Below, piece by piece: positions 54,045 to 62,894 of a DNA stretch of 64,000 nucleotides. Positions within the stretch are counted from its first letter, which is position 1. Each line of letters opens with the position of its first letter. Made by a program: the position numbers and the translations under genes. Source of the stretch: an uncultured Cryomorphaceae bacterium (lineage in GTDB: Bacteria; Bacteroidota; Bacteroidia; Flavobacteriales; Schleiferiaceae). Below the pieces are notes generated by a model. The model searched no databases and was not told the DNA's origin. It saw only the letters and a program-made list of their open reading frames with translations. The stretch covers positions 2,558,068 through 2,622,067 of the forward strand of contig CAKZJV010000007.1 in NCBI GenBank assembly GCA_937120475.1. Reading direction: 5' to 3'.

Positions 54045-54079
54045 AAGCCTCAGCAATTAAGCTGGGGCTTTGTTTTTTT
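54045..54079 (+). terminator. tRNA-Leu terminator, repeat copy 1
   Basis: AAGCCTCAGC-AATTAA-GCTGGGGCTT with one G-U pair, then TGTTTTTTTG. Repeated at 54159-54193 and 54273-54307 by the tandem array. Confidence 0.85.
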
Positions 54080-54158
54080 GTGAATATCGTTTTGAGATAG
54101 CCGGGCAAGAAGTTTATCCCGAGCGCAGCCGCGGGAAGCCCGGCCCTGGGTACAACAG

Positions 54159-54193
54159 AAGCCTCAGCAATTAAGCTGGGGCTTTGTTTTTTT
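54159..54193 (+). terminator. Terminator, repeat copy 2
   Basis: Exact copy of the 54045-54079 hairpin and T-tract, 114 bp downstream. Confidence 0.85.
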
Positions 54194-54272
54194 GTGAATA
54201 TCGTTTTGAGATAGCCGGGCAAGAAGTTTATCCCGAGCGCAGCCGCGGGAAGCCCGGCCCTGGGTACAACAG

Positions 54273-54307
54273 AAGCCTCAGCAATTAAGCTGGGGCTTTG
54301 TTTTTTT
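54273..54307 (+). terminator. Terminator, repeat copy 3
   Basis: Exact copy of the 54045-54079 hairpin and T-tract, 228 bp downstream. It is the copy with unique flanking DNA, so it may be the original. Confidence 0.85.
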
Positions 54308-54393
54308 GTGAATATCGTTTTAAGACAGCCGTATGGAGGAAGAGCGCCCAAAGCTGCGGGTCTGCTCCAAATCCAGAGGAATGGATTAAAGCG

Positions 54394-54690
54394 TTAATCT
54401 ATTTTTCCTGGTGACGCCTTAATATACCTGCGTTCCACGTAAAAGGTGGCAAATGGCAGGAGTGAAGCCAGCAATATGAAAAGTGAGGGTCCGGTACCAG
54501 GCTTATGGCGGTAAATAAACACCAGGGCGCAGATGCCGTAGATGATAAACAAAAGGCCGTGCAACATACCTACGATGTAATTGGGCTGTGCAATTTCATA
54601 GATGTACTTCAACGGCATGGTTATTCCGAATAGGAGATAACTGATGCCCTCAGCAATGGCAATAACCTTAAAAAAATTGAGAAAAGACAT
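54394..54690 (-). CDS. DUF3817 integral membrane protein
   Basis: 98 residues with three hydrophobic segments. Matches DUF3817: FFKVIAIAEGISYLLFGITMPLKY, MLHGLLFIIYGICALVF, and a final LLASLLPFATFYVERRY. Function unknown. A -7 box TAACTTTG lies at 54720-54727, about 30 nt upstream. Confidence 0.88.
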   Translation of the reverse strand: MSFLNFFKVIAIAEGISYLLFGITMPLKYIYEIAQPNYIVGMLHGLLFIIYGICALVFIYRHKPGTGPSLFILLASLLPFATFYVERRYIKASPGKID

Positions 54691-54719
54691 AAGCTTCGGT
54701 AGGGAGTTATTTTGCCGGG

Positions 54720-54727
54720 CAAAGTTA
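54720..54727 (-). promoter_or_regulatory. -7 box TAACTTTG for the DUF3817 gene
   Basis: Perfect TAnnTTTG on the minus strand, 29 nt before the ATG at 54690. No TTG at the -33 position. Confidence 0.4.
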
Positions 54728-54812
54728 AGGTCTGCACTATTAAGCAGGGTCTTAATGTCGCACGTATTAATTTGCGGATATTTGAAAACTTTTTTGGACC
54801 GTTCCCCAATTC

Positions 54813-55244
54813 ATGGATAAACAACGTAAATACGATATTGCCTACCTTAGAATGGCCTGTGAATGGGCAAAACTTTCCTATTGCAAGCGCAGGCAGGTTG
54901 GAGCTTTAATTGTGAAGGATCGCATGATTATTTCGGATGGGTATAATGGTACCCCCAGTGGTTTTGAGAATATTTGCGAGGACGAGGAGGGGCTCACCAA
55001 ATGGTACGTATTGCACGCTGAGGCCAACGCTATATTAAAGGTGGCGGGGAGTACCCATAGTTGCTGGGGTGCCACACTTTACCTTACCATGTCTCCTTGT
55101 AAAGATTGCAGTAAACTGATCCACCAGGCCGGAATAAAACGTTTGGTGTACATTCAGGGTTATAAAGACGACAGCGGTTTGAGATTTTTAGAAAAAGCCG
55201 GTGTTGATATACAACAGATCACGGATTTAGGCAGTGAAGAATAA
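54813..55244 (+). CDS. Deoxycytidylate (dCMP) deaminase
   Basis: 143 residues, zinc-dependent deaminase. Zinc site H68-A-E70 and C96/C99 (SPCKDC). A possible second zinc or structural site uses C24 and C55. Converts dCMP to dUMP for thymidylate synthesis. Its last 11 bp overlap the start of the protease gene (coupled translation). Confidence 0.94.
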   Translation: MDKQRKYDIAYLRMACEWAKLSYCKRRQVGALIVKDRMIISDGYNGTPSGFENICEDEEGLTKWYVLHAEANAILKVAGSTHSCWGATLYLTMSPCKDCSKLIHQAGIKRLVYIQGYKDDSGLRFLEKAGVDIQQITDLGSEE

Positions 55245-56829
55245 ACTGGTATTACCCATACTTATAGGTTTGGCAGCTACCCTTGGCTTGTTGATAGGGA
55301 TGTTTATGAACTACCCTTCACGCCAGTTTACGCTGGCCCAGGATGAAACGGGTGAGCGTGAGCAGAAAATTCGGCAGATTATCGACTACATTGACTTTGA
55401 GTATGTGGATGATGTAAATACCGATAGCCTGTTGGACATAACCATCACAGACCTTTTGCGCAGGCTTGACCCCCACTCAACTTACATTCCGCTGGATGAA
55501 GTAGCAGCCAACGAAGAAAATATAAAGGGCAGTTTCGAGGGGATCGGTATTGAGTTTCGCATTTTCAGGGATACCCTTACCGTAATTACCGTTTTGGAAA
55601 ACGGTCCTTCGGATAGAGCCGGACTGAAGGCAGGTAACCGTATTCTTTTTGCGGATGGAGAGGCCCTTTTTGGTAGCGAAGTGACCAATCAAAAAGTTAT
55701 TGAACGCCTTAAGGGCGAGGCGGGAAGTAAGGTCAAACTGGATCTTTACGAACCTCAATCGGGGCGTAGTTTTTCAAAAATTGTAAAAAGGGGTGAGGTA
55801 CCACTTAAAAGTGTACAGGCCGCTTTTATGTTAAACGATGAAACGGGTTACATTAAGCTCATTCGCTTTGCTGAAACCAGCGACCGTGAGGTGGAGGAGG
55901 CCATCCGCAAGCTAAAGGCCAAAGGGGTTCATCAGCTGGTTCTCGACCTGCGCGATAATCCGGGTGGACTTTTAGGGGCAGCGCGTGATATAGCCGATAA
56001 CTTTTTGGGAAAGAATAAAATGATCGTTTTTACACGCGACCGGGATGAGCGTAAAAACGAGATTTATGCCACCTCGGAGGGTTTGTTTGAAAAAGGAAAG
56101 CTGGTAGTACTGATCAACGAGGGCTCGGCATCTGCCAGTGAAATTGTGGCCGGGGCGGTTCAGGATAATGACCGTGGAGTACTGGTGGGTCGCAAATCAT
56201 TCGGAAAGGGCTTGGTGCAGGAGGAAATACAGTTGAAAGACGGGAGCCGCATGCGGCTCACTACCCAACGCTATTATACACCCACCGGGCGCAGTATTCA
56301 AAAGCCATATGGCGATTACGATGAAGCCTTTCTCAAAAAGAATGGTTACCACGATGAGCTGCCGCATCAGGATTCATTACGGCTGAAGGTCAATGAATTT
56401 CGCACACCATCCGGTCGAAAGGTATATGGAGGCGGAGGTATTATGCCGGACGTTCAGGTGCCTTTCGATACCTCACGCACGGCTGCCTTGATTTACCACG
56501 TATCGTTGGCCACTAACCTGGACAGCAAAGCCTTTTTATATGTGGATGAAAACCGGGGGAAATTAACGGAATGGAATGTAGAGGAGTTTAAGAAAGACTT
56601 CACGGTGGATGAAACGGTAATAGAGTTCTTTTTTAATGAACAACGGGATATGGTGGAAAAGCTGGATTCAACCACCTATGATGTGCTCACCGCCCGCATA
56701 AAGGCCAGTATAGCTTCCAACCTCTATGGAAACGAAGGGTATATAAAGGTTTACCACTCACACGATCCGATCATACAAGAGGCCCTCCATCAGCTTTCGG
56801 GAGAATATCCCTGGCTGATAAAACCATAA
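55234..56829 (+). CDS. Carboxyl-terminal processing protease (S41)
   Basis: 531 residues. N-terminal hydrophobic anchor (about 4-25), a PDZ domain (about 95-175), and the S41 core with catalytic S300 in NEGSASASE and K325 in SFGKG (spacing 25, as in Prc). Cuts proteins from their C-terminus in the periplasm. Ends at a bidirectional terminator. Confidence 0.95.
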   Translation: MKNKLVLPILIGLAATLGLLIGMFMNYPSRQFTLAQDETGEREQKIRQIIDYIDFEYVDDVNTDSLLDITITDLLRRLDPHSTYIPLDEVAANEENIKGSFEGIGIEFRIFRDTLTVITVLENGPSDRAGLKAGNRILFADGEALFGSEVTNQKVIERLKGEAGSKVKLDLYEPQSGRSFSKIVKRGEVPLKSVQAAFMLNDETGYIKLIRFAETSDREVEEAIRKLKAKGVHQLVLDLRDNPGGLLGAARDIADNFLGKNKMIVFTRDRDERKNEIYATSEGLFEKGKLVVLINEGSASASEIVAGAVQDNDRGVLVGRKSFGKGLVQEEIQLKDGSRMRLTTQRYYTPTGRSIQKPYGDYDEAFLKKNGYHDELPHQDSLRLKVNEFRTPSGRKVYGGGGIMPDVQVPFDTSRTAALIYHVSLATNLDSKAFLYVDENRGKLTEWNVEEFKKDFTVDETVIEFFFNEQRDMVEKLDSTTYDVLTARIKASIASNLYGNEGYIKVYHSHDPIIQEALHQLSGEYPWLIKP

Positions 56830-56831
56830 AA

Positions 56832-56855
56832 AAAACCCCGCTAATGCGGGGTTTT
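56832..56855. terminator. Bidirectional terminator
   Basis: AAAACCCCGC-TAAT-GCGGGGTTTT, symmetrical, serving the protease gene on the plus strand and the acidic lipoprotein gene on the minus strand. Confidence 0.9.
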
Positions 56856-56875
56856 GTCATTAATGAGATTACCGA

Positions 56876-57109
56876 TTAGTGAGCGGCTTCCTCAGTGGTA
56901 GCGGGCTCGGCCTCTTCGGCTTGCATACCGTCATCCATGTCTTCGGTGGCCTCTTCAACAGACTCACCCATTTCTTCAACACCTTCCTCGATGTCTTCAC
57001 CTACTTCTTCCACATCCTCTTCCATTTTTTCACCGGCAGAGTCAGGGTTATTGCAGGCAATAGCTCCTACAAAAAGAAGAGCCAATGCAAATAGATTGAT
57101 TTTTTTCAT
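56876..57109 (-). CDS. Small acidic lipoprotein, unknown
   Basis: 77 residues. Lipoprotein signal MKKINLFALALLFVGAIACN (Cys19), then an almost purely acidic helix with repeated EExx(V/M)EE units (EDVEEVGEDIEEGVEEMGE) and a Glu/Ala/Thr tail. Net charge is strongly negative. Could be a metal or protein-binding surface filament, but no family is known to me. Well separated from glyS by 75 bp. Confidence 0.75.
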   Translation of the reverse strand: MKKINLFALALLFVGAIACNNPDSAGEKMEEDVEEVGEDIEEGVEEMGESVEEATEDMDDGMQAEEAEPATTEEAAH

Positions 57110-57184
57110 AACAGAAACTTGGTTGTTTATTGTGAAATTCGCAGCGAATGTAATGATTTTCTCAACGCATACAGAGGCTGAAAA

Positions 57185-58726
57185 TTATTTTAGTTTCTGA
57201 AGCAGGGTGCTCATTTCCAAATCTTTGCGTAAAAGCCCCGCCAATTCTTTTATGGGTAACCGCTGTTGTTGCATCGAGTCGCGGAAGCGAACCGTAACCG
57301 ATTGATCATTTTTAGTGTCGTGATCTACGGTAATGCACAAAGGAGTACCGATGGCATCGTGCCTGCGGTAACGTTTGCCGATAGCGTCTTTTTCATCGTA
57401 CTGGCAAGGGAAGTCCATTTGCAGGTCGGCCAATATTTCGCGGGCAATTTCCGGTAAGCCATCCTTTTTCAAAAGAGGCAGCACGGCCACTTTAACCGGG
57501 GCTAAAGCCGGGGGAATTTGCAATACGGTACGCTCCGAGCCGTCATCCAACTTTTCCTCTTTATAAGCTGCAGAAAGTATGGCAAGGAACATACGGTCCA
57601 GTCCGATGGAGGTTTCCACCACGTAGGGTACGTAACTCTCATCGATCTCAGGATCAAAGTATTGCAACTTTTTACCGGAATATTCCTCATGGCGCTTCAG
57701 GTCGTAGTCCGTACGGCTATGGATACCTTCCAGTTCCTTAAACCCAAAGGGGAAGTCAAACTCTATATCGGCCGCAGCATTGGCGTAGTGCGCCAGCTTT
57801 TCATGATCGTGAAAACGGTAATATTTCTCATCCAGCCCTAGGGCTTTATGCCATTTCAGGCGTTGCTCCTTCCAGTACTCGTACCATTTCATTTCCTCAC
57901 CGGGGCGCACAAAAAACTGCATTTCCATTTGTTCGAACTCCCGCATGCGGAAGATAAACTGCCGGGCAACAATCTCATTGCGGAAGGCTTTACCGGTTTG
58001 CGCAATTCCAAAGGGAACTTTCATGCGTCCGGTTTTTTGCACATTCAGGAAGTTTACGAAAATACCTTGCGCTGTTTCCGGGCGTAGGTACACTTCGCTG
58101 GACCCTTCAGCCACGGAACCCATACGGGTGCCGAACATCAGGTTGAACTGCCGTACTTCCGTCCAGTTTTTAGAACCCGAAACCGGGTCGGCAATACCTT
58201 TTTCCTCGATCAGAGCTTTTACATCTTCCAGGTCACCCTTATCTAAACTTTGCGCCATGCGCTGTAAAGTAGCATTGGCCTCTTCCAGGTATCCTTTTAC
58301 CCGTGGGTTGGTCTCACGATACATTTGTTCATCAAAGCTCTCGCCAAAGCGTTTAGCCGCTTTGCTAATTTCCTTGTCAGCTTTCTGGCGTAGCTTTTCA
58401 GCGTAATCTTCCAGTAACACATCGGCACGGTAACGCTTCTTAGAGTCCTTGTTGTCAATCAGGGGGTCGTTAAAGGCATCTACGTGGCCGGAGGCCTTCC
58501 AGGTGGTGGGGTGCATAAAAATAGCGGCATCAATACCTACGATATTCTCGTGCATCTGCACCATGGCTTTCCACCAGTAGTCGCGGATATTTTTCTTGAG
58601 CTCGGCCCCGTTTTGCCCGTAGTCGTAAATGGCGGCCATGCCATCGTAAATTTCACTCGAAGGGAAGATGAATCCGTATTCCTTGGCGTGGGCTATTACC
58701 TTTTTAAAGAGATCGTCCTGGTTCAT
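57185..58726 (-). CDS. glyS: Glycyl-tRNA synthetase (dimeric type)
   Basis: 513 residues from the ATG at 58726 (MNQDDLFKKVIAHAKEYG). A 58768 start adds hydrophobic residues unlike the family and overlaps the promoter. Class IIa motifs include RPETAQGIFVNF (motif 2 region) and, near the end, the GLDR motif in ETSIGLDRMFLAIL (motif 3). The C-terminal anticodon-binding domain is present (APVKVAVLPLL). Confidence 0.95.
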   Translation of the reverse strand: MNQDDLFKKVIAHAKEYGFIFPSSEIYDGMAAIYDYGQNGAELKKNIRDYWWKAMVQMHENIVGIDAAIFMHPTTWKASGHVDAFNDPLIDNKDSKKRYRADVLLEDYAEKLRQKADKEISKAAKRFGESFDEQMYRETNPRVKGYLEEANATLQRMAQSLDKGDLEDVKALIEEKGIADPVSGSKNWTEVRQFNLMFGTRMGSVAEGSSEVYLRPETAQGIFVNFLNVQKTGRMKVPFGIAQTGKAFRNEIVARQFIFRMREFEQMEMQFFVRPGEEMKWYEYWKEQRLKWHKALGLDEKYYRFHDHEKLAHYANAAADIEFDFPFGFKELEGIHSRTDYDLKRHEEYSGKKLQYFDPEIDESYVPYVVETSIGLDRMFLAILSAAYKEEKLDDGSERTVLQIPPALAPVKVAVLPLLKKDGLPEIAREILADLQMDFPCQYDEKDAIGKRYRRHDAIGTPLCITVDHDTKNDQSVTVRFRDSMQQQRLPIKELAGLLRKDLEMSTLLQKLK

Positions 58727-58731
58727 GGGCG

Positions 58732-58739
58732 CAAAAGTA
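58732..58739 (-). promoter_or_regulatory. -7 box TACTTTTG 5 nt before glyS
   Basis: Perfect TAnnTTTG followed by CGCCC and the glyS ATG. It supports the 58726 start and suggests a leaderless mRNA. No strong -33 found. Confidence 0.45.
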
Positions 58740-58916
58740 AACAGATTGCTTACTTGGTAAAACATCAATGACGTTAAGAATGAACCAGCATTGTAATTGG
58801 TGAAAAATTAAGGGTTCTCCGCAAACAACATCATCATTACTTATGGAGGCCGTTTCAACGGTATTTCAGCAGAGGCAAAGCATTAAGATGGACCTGCCAA
58901 CTGCAATTTTGACCGG

Positions 58917-59675
58917 CTATTTAACAATATACTCATCGTAAAAACCAAAAAAACCAGCACCACCTGAAACGTTGTTGGGTGTGATGGGCGGAGGGGTACC
59001 ATCAACCACGGGGTTAAATACCTCTTCCCTTTTGAGGTAGTTGAAAATCTCTTCACTCATAAGGGTGAATTTGTGCGAGATAGCCCGGTCCGAGCGGAAG
59101 GTTAAGGTTGTGTTCGACCGGCCTGGTAACGTAAAGAAAGGTGAGGCTTTAAGATAATCATCCAACTCAACCGAGGTGAGTGCCGCATCACCATTTGAAC
59201 TATCCTTTGGATAAGCCTGGTACCGAAGAAAAAGTTTTTCAGCAAGTATATCATCGGAGGTAATACGAATCTCATAAACCAACCGTCCATTGTTATTGGT
59301 ACTATTGGTTATTTCGAGCAGTAAAGGCTTTGGAATATAGGTTGATGCTGCAAGCTGCACCTGGTTATCCAGCTCCGCATGAATATAAAAGTTAGACCCT
59401 CGATTTGTTGCAAGGTCGGAAGTGAAAGCCTGGTCGGAGCCAAGGCTCATAGTATCTCCCTGTGTCTGATTTCGGGATAAGATTACCCGTGCTGTTGTGA
59501 TAGGGCCTTCCGGTTTACGGGGGTTGGTGAATGTACGAGACAACTCGGCCCGGACAGGTTGCTGAGGTTGCAGTATGCAGTTTAACGTGTACTGAGTTTT
59601 ATGGTCAGTTTCTGGTGCTTTACTACAGCTTAAAATACTAAATAGTACCAGATATAAGAGTTGCCTTCTCACCAT
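58917..59675 (-). CDS. DUF4249 lipoprotein
   Basis: 252 residues. Lipoprotein signal ending LSCSK (Cys17). DUF4249 proteins are beta-sandwich lipoproteins that regularly accompany a TonB-dependent receptor in Bacteroidota, as here. Presumed outer membrane partner for substrate capture; the ligand is unknown. Its ATG shares one base with the receptor gene's stop. Confidence 0.88.
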   Translation of the reverse strand: MVRRQLLYLVLFSILSCSKAPETDHKTQYTLNCILQPQQPVRAELSRTFTNPRKPEGPITTARVILSRNQTQGDTMSLGSDQAFTSDLATNRGSNFYIHAELDNQVQLAASTYIPKPLLLEITNSTNNNGRLVYEIRITSDDILAEKLFLRYQAYPKDSSNGDAALTSVELDDYLKASPFFTLPGRSNTTLTFRSDRAISHKFTLMSEEIFNYLKREEVFNPVVDGTPPPITPNNVSGGAGFFGFYDEYIVK

Positions 59676-62005
59676 TATTTGAATTTAAATGACCAGTTTA
59701 TACTCGGAATAAAAACAAAGGGATTGGCACCGATTAAGTTACCATTGGTGTCATAGTCATAGGAAGTATATAAGGGGTTTAGATAAACGTTAAAGAAACT
59801 AATGCTGAAAGTGCGGCTACCGTATTTCTTTTGTGCGATAAAGTTTATCACAAGGTCAAGATGGTGAAAAGGTGGTAATTGAGCATTATTTCGTTGGTCA
59901 ATGTAACCGATAATGCCGCCATTTGAACCGGGGATAGACGGAGCATTAATAAAACTAAGCGGAAACTGGGTATAGTAGCCACTACCATAGGTCCAACTAC
60001 TGCCTATTTCCACTACTTTATCCAGGGAGTTTCGCTTGAAACGAACAATAAAGTCAGATCTGACCGAATGTTCGTGATTGAATTCAAAATTATACGCACG
60101 ACCCTCATTGATCAGTGGTGAGTTGCGAATAGAGCGGGACCAAGTATAACTCATCTTAAATTTGAAGATAGACCAGGCATATTTTAAGCCTGTTTCCAGG
60201 CCATAGGCAAAACCATTTACAGAGGTAAGGTCACTACCAGGAGTACCGGGAGGAAGAATTTCACCCTCAAGATTATAAGCGGTGGAAGGAGCATTGTAAT
60301 TTCGCTCAGAAGCCTGACGCAGTTTTCGGTAAAATGCCTGGATTTGAACATCAAAGGAGCCACGACTGAAAATGGCACCGGCAGCCAGTTGATTATTGAT
60401 TTGTAAAGGAAGATTAGCGCTTGGCATAACCGGAAGGTCAATGGCAGAACCGAAGTTTGCGCTTCGATACCGATGGAAGGTTTGTGAGCTATAATCAAGG
60501 GCCAGAAATAAAGCCGTGCTTTTGGAGCAGGTGTAGGTTAGGTTTACACGGGGTAACGCCAAAAGCTCAGTTTTACCGGGATAGGAAACTAAACTTAAAC
60601 GGCCTCCGGTATTTAAACGAAATGCATTGGTGATTTTCCAGCTAAAGGATAAAAACCCAACCGGGTTATAAACCAATTCACCTTGCGAATTTTGATTATT
60701 GTAGGAAGAAAACCCGTTTGCATTTGAAACTTTAATTTCCGGAGAAAAATAGGTGTGTATGTTTATTTCGCCCCCGAAGGTGAACTTGAAATCAGGAGTT
60801 AAATTCTTATTCCACAAAGCTTCCCACCCAAGATTTACGATCCTGTATTTATAACGAAAAGTATCCTTATTAACGCTTTCACCAGCCGAATTTTTAAAGG
60901 TATAATCCTGGAAAAAACGGTAGTTTGAAGCGAACAGCTTGTGGGTATTGTACCATCCGTTCAGAGGCTGATGTCGATAGGTGAACCCAACTAGCCCGTT
61001 ATGGACATTAAGCTTTCCGTTTGCCAGGAAATTGTTCACCTGTAAAAAGTCAGAGGAAAAATACCCCAATACCTCTAGTTGACGCGTATCGGACAAACGA
61101 TGGTGATATTTAAGTATCATATCGTTAAAGCCAGGCGTAAAATCAGCTATCGGCATACCAAGCGCATCCGCGGTGTTAAAGACCAGCCCGGTGGAAGAAA
61201 ATCGCCCTCCCGCCAATAGTGCTGACGTTCCTTTTTTAACGGGTACGGTAATATGGCCATATACCGAACCTATTCCAAAACCTGCCTCGCCTTGTGTTTT
61301 TTGCAACGAAGCCCTTTTTATTACCGCGTTGATATATCCCGCAGCTCCATTGCCATATTGAATTGGGTAGGCCTCCTTATGGAGGCTCAGTTTTTCGGTA
61401 GCTCCGGGTGGAATAGCTGATATATATCCATAAATATGGGAAGTATTATAAATGGGAAAGCCATCCAACATTACTCCGTTTTGATATTGATCGCTGCCCC
61501 GGATATAGAGGTCTGCGCTGCCGGGCAGCCCTCCCTGAACACCCGGGGTTGATTGCAAAGGTTTCAGGATATCCGGTTCGCCTCCTATTAAGGGCATCTC
61601 AGTTACGTCCTTTGAAGTCACACTGGTACTTAAAACTTCTCTTTGCAATAATTGTGCGGCAGCACTTAATTCGCTATCCCAAATCTTTACTTCTGTAAGG
61701 GTTAATTTTCGAGGCTTCAGGCTTACTGTGAGCAGGGTATCACGAAGAAGACTTACACTGAAAGAGGTGTCATGAAAAGACACATAGCCCACGTTAATAG
61801 TGTAATTCCCCGGCTTTCTTAAAACCATTTGGGCCTGGCCGGTATTATTGGTCGTTATCCATTCGTCATTAATCTGAATACTGGCCAGGGGTAATCCCTG
61901 ATGTGCATCACTACCAGTAATCAGTAGAGAAAGAGAAATTTCCTGGGCACCCATTTCCAGGCTTAAGGAAATAAAGAGGAGTAGTTTGTAAAAACAAAAC
62001 TTCAT
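59675..62005 (-). CDS. TonB-dependent receptor with carboxypeptidase-like N-terminal domain
   Basis: 776 residues. Signal peptide (to about 20), carboxypeptidase-D-like regulatory domain (about 22-95, SLLITGSDAHQGLPLASIQINDEW), plug domain (about 110-230, LQSTPGVQGGLPGSADLYIRGSDQYQNGVMLDG) and the barrel. The end (SINWSFKFK) fits a barrel end. Imports a large ligand or metal complex using TonB energy. No sugar-enzyme or regulator genes are adjacent, so the ligand is open. Confidence 0.92.
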   Translation of the reverse strand: MKFCFYKLLLFISLSLEMGAQEISLSLLITGSDAHQGLPLASIQINDEWITTNNTGQAQMVLRKPGNYTINVGYVSFHDTSFSVSLLRDTLLTVSLKPRKLTLTEVKIWDSELSAAAQLLQREVLSTSVTSKDVTEMPLIGGEPDILKPLQSTPGVQGGLPGSADLYIRGSDQYQNGVMLDGFPIYNTSHIYGYISAIPPGATEKLSLHKEAYPIQYGNGAAGYINAVIKRASLQKTQGEAGFGIGSVYGHITVPVKKGTSALLAGGRFSSTGLVFNTADALGMPIADFTPGFNDMILKYHHRLSDTRQLEVLGYFSSDFLQVNNFLANGKLNVHNGLVGFTYRHQPLNGWYNTHKLFASNYRFFQDYTFKNSAGESVNKDTFRYKYRIVNLGWEALWNKNLTPDFKFTFGGEINIHTYFSPEIKVSNANGFSSYNNQNSQGELVYNPVGFLSFSWKITNAFRLNTGGRLSLVSYPGKTELLALPRVNLTYTCSKSTALFLALDYSSQTFHRYRSANFGSAIDLPVMPSANLPLQINNQLAAGAIFSRGSFDVQIQAFYRKLRQASERNYNAPSTAYNLEGEILPPGTPGSDLTSVNGFAYGLETGLKYAWSIFKFKMSYTWSRSIRNSPLINEGRAYNFEFNHEHSVRSDFIVRFKRNSLDKVVEIGSSWTYGSGYYTQFPLSFINAPSIPGSNGGIIGYIDQRNNAQLPPFHHLDLVINFIAQKKYGSRTFSISFFNVYLNPLYTSYDYDTNGNLIGANPFVFIPSINWSFKFK

Positions 62006-62009
62006 GGGC

Positions 62010-62828
62010 TTAAAACCGATATCTTACTCCTAAGTTGATATAGGCATTTTGCAAGTAAAAATTTTCTTCTTTTAAAACTCTTCCTTTTATCGGTTCCTGC
62101 TGGTCATCACTATACTTATAGTCTCCTTGTCTCGCGGTCAGGTTGTCATAATCCAATATATAATCCCGAACAGTAAAGGATGAAGGAGTAAAAGTATAAG
62201 GTAGTTGATACTCCACTCCAATACTGTAGCCAAAATGTTCGCTAAAATATTCCTCCCATTCCAGGCCCAAGGCAAAAGCTACAAAAACACCTGATCTTTC
62301 ACTCGCGAATTTTTGATACGTGAAATTTGAAGTATCCACTTCCTCTCGGTAAATTTCAATCTGACTGCGCCAGCCCAGGTTTAATGCTAGCAATAAGTTT
62401 AGCGCCTCATTCTGATTTTTATATAATGCATCTAAGGCAATACCAGGCATGATATTCCATTCATTCACCTTAAAAGTGCTGCTTCTTGCAATTGCTACTG
62501 TACTGCCATCGGGCTGGCCTTGGTTTGTGGTTCCGGTGGCGCTTCCCTCGTTTGAAGTTCTTTGAGAAAAATAAACTTCAAGCCTTGGCTTTAGATAAGG
62601 CTTAAATTGATAATCTGTGGAAACACCTACCCGGTAATGGGTGTAGCTGGTATAAAAAGGCTGTTCATAAGAACCCCATGTTGAAACCGGTACGATGCCG
62701 TTTGTAGTAGCCTCGCGATTGTAAAACTGTACGCCCAAACCTGACTTAAGCCCAATGGATAGTTTTTGGGCGCTTGCCACACCGACAATTAAGCATAACT
62801 GAAGGATATAAAAAGTAAAAATTCTCAT
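62010..62828 (-). CDS. Outer membrane beta-barrel protein
   Basis: 272 residues from the ATG at 62828 (MRIFTFYILQLCLIVGVASAQ, a clean signal peptide); a start at 62840 adds four residues and begins in the T-tract of the terminator. The mature part has beta-barrel features such as YRVGVSTDYQFKPYLKPRLEVYF and ends INLGVRYRF. Located 4 bp before the receptor gene, so probably part of the same transport unit. Confidence 0.85.
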   Translation of the reverse strand: MRIFTFYILQLCLIVGVASAQKLSIGLKSGLGVQFYNREATTNGIVPVSTWGSYEQPFYTSYTHYRVGVSTDYQFKPYLKPRLEVYFSQRTSNEGSATGTTNQGQPDGSTVAIARSSTFKVNEWNIMPGIALDALYKNQNEALNLLLALNLGWRSQIEIYREEVDTSNFTYQKFASERSGVFVAFALGLEWEEYFSEHFGYSIGVEYQLPYTFTPSSFTVRDYILDYDNLTARQGDYKYSDDQQEPIKGRVLKEENFYLQNAYINLGVRYRF

Positions 62829-62840
62829 GGCATAAAGCAT

Positions 62841-62872
62841 AAAAGCCAGAACTCCTAATTAGGAGTTCTGGC
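62841..62872 (-). terminator. Perfect 28-bp palindrome plus T-tract
   Basis: On the minus strand, GCCAGAACTCCTAA and its exact complement without loop (62872-62845), followed by TTTT and then an ATG. A terminator for the upstream T9SS gene, directly abutting the next start. Confidence 0.85.
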
Positions 62873-62894
62873 AAGATAATCATCTTAAATATAA

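Larger units (their letters stand above)
54024..54321 (+). repeat. 114-bp tandem array carrying the tRNA 3' end
   Basis: Unit 1 54024-54137 and unit 2 54138-54251 are identical (114 bp); a third copy runs to 54321, then diverges. Each unit begins with GCCCGGCCCTGGGTA, the T-arm 3' strand and acceptor end of the tRNA-Leu, then carries a terminator hairpin, and ends with a CCCGAGCGCAGCCGCGGG palindrome. The period of 38 codons keeps one reading frame open, giving a false ORF. Confidence 0.9.

Noticed and set aside
53820-54321. CRISPR array
   Set aside because: The repeats are direct tandem units without spacers and include tRNA and terminator sequence; no cas genes are near.
53953-54351. Minus-strand ORF of 132 codons with three repeated 38-residue segments
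   Set aside because: It is produced by the 114-bp (38-codon) tandem array opposite the tRNA; the frame stays open only because the period is a multiple of three, and it overlaps the tRNA gene and three terminators.
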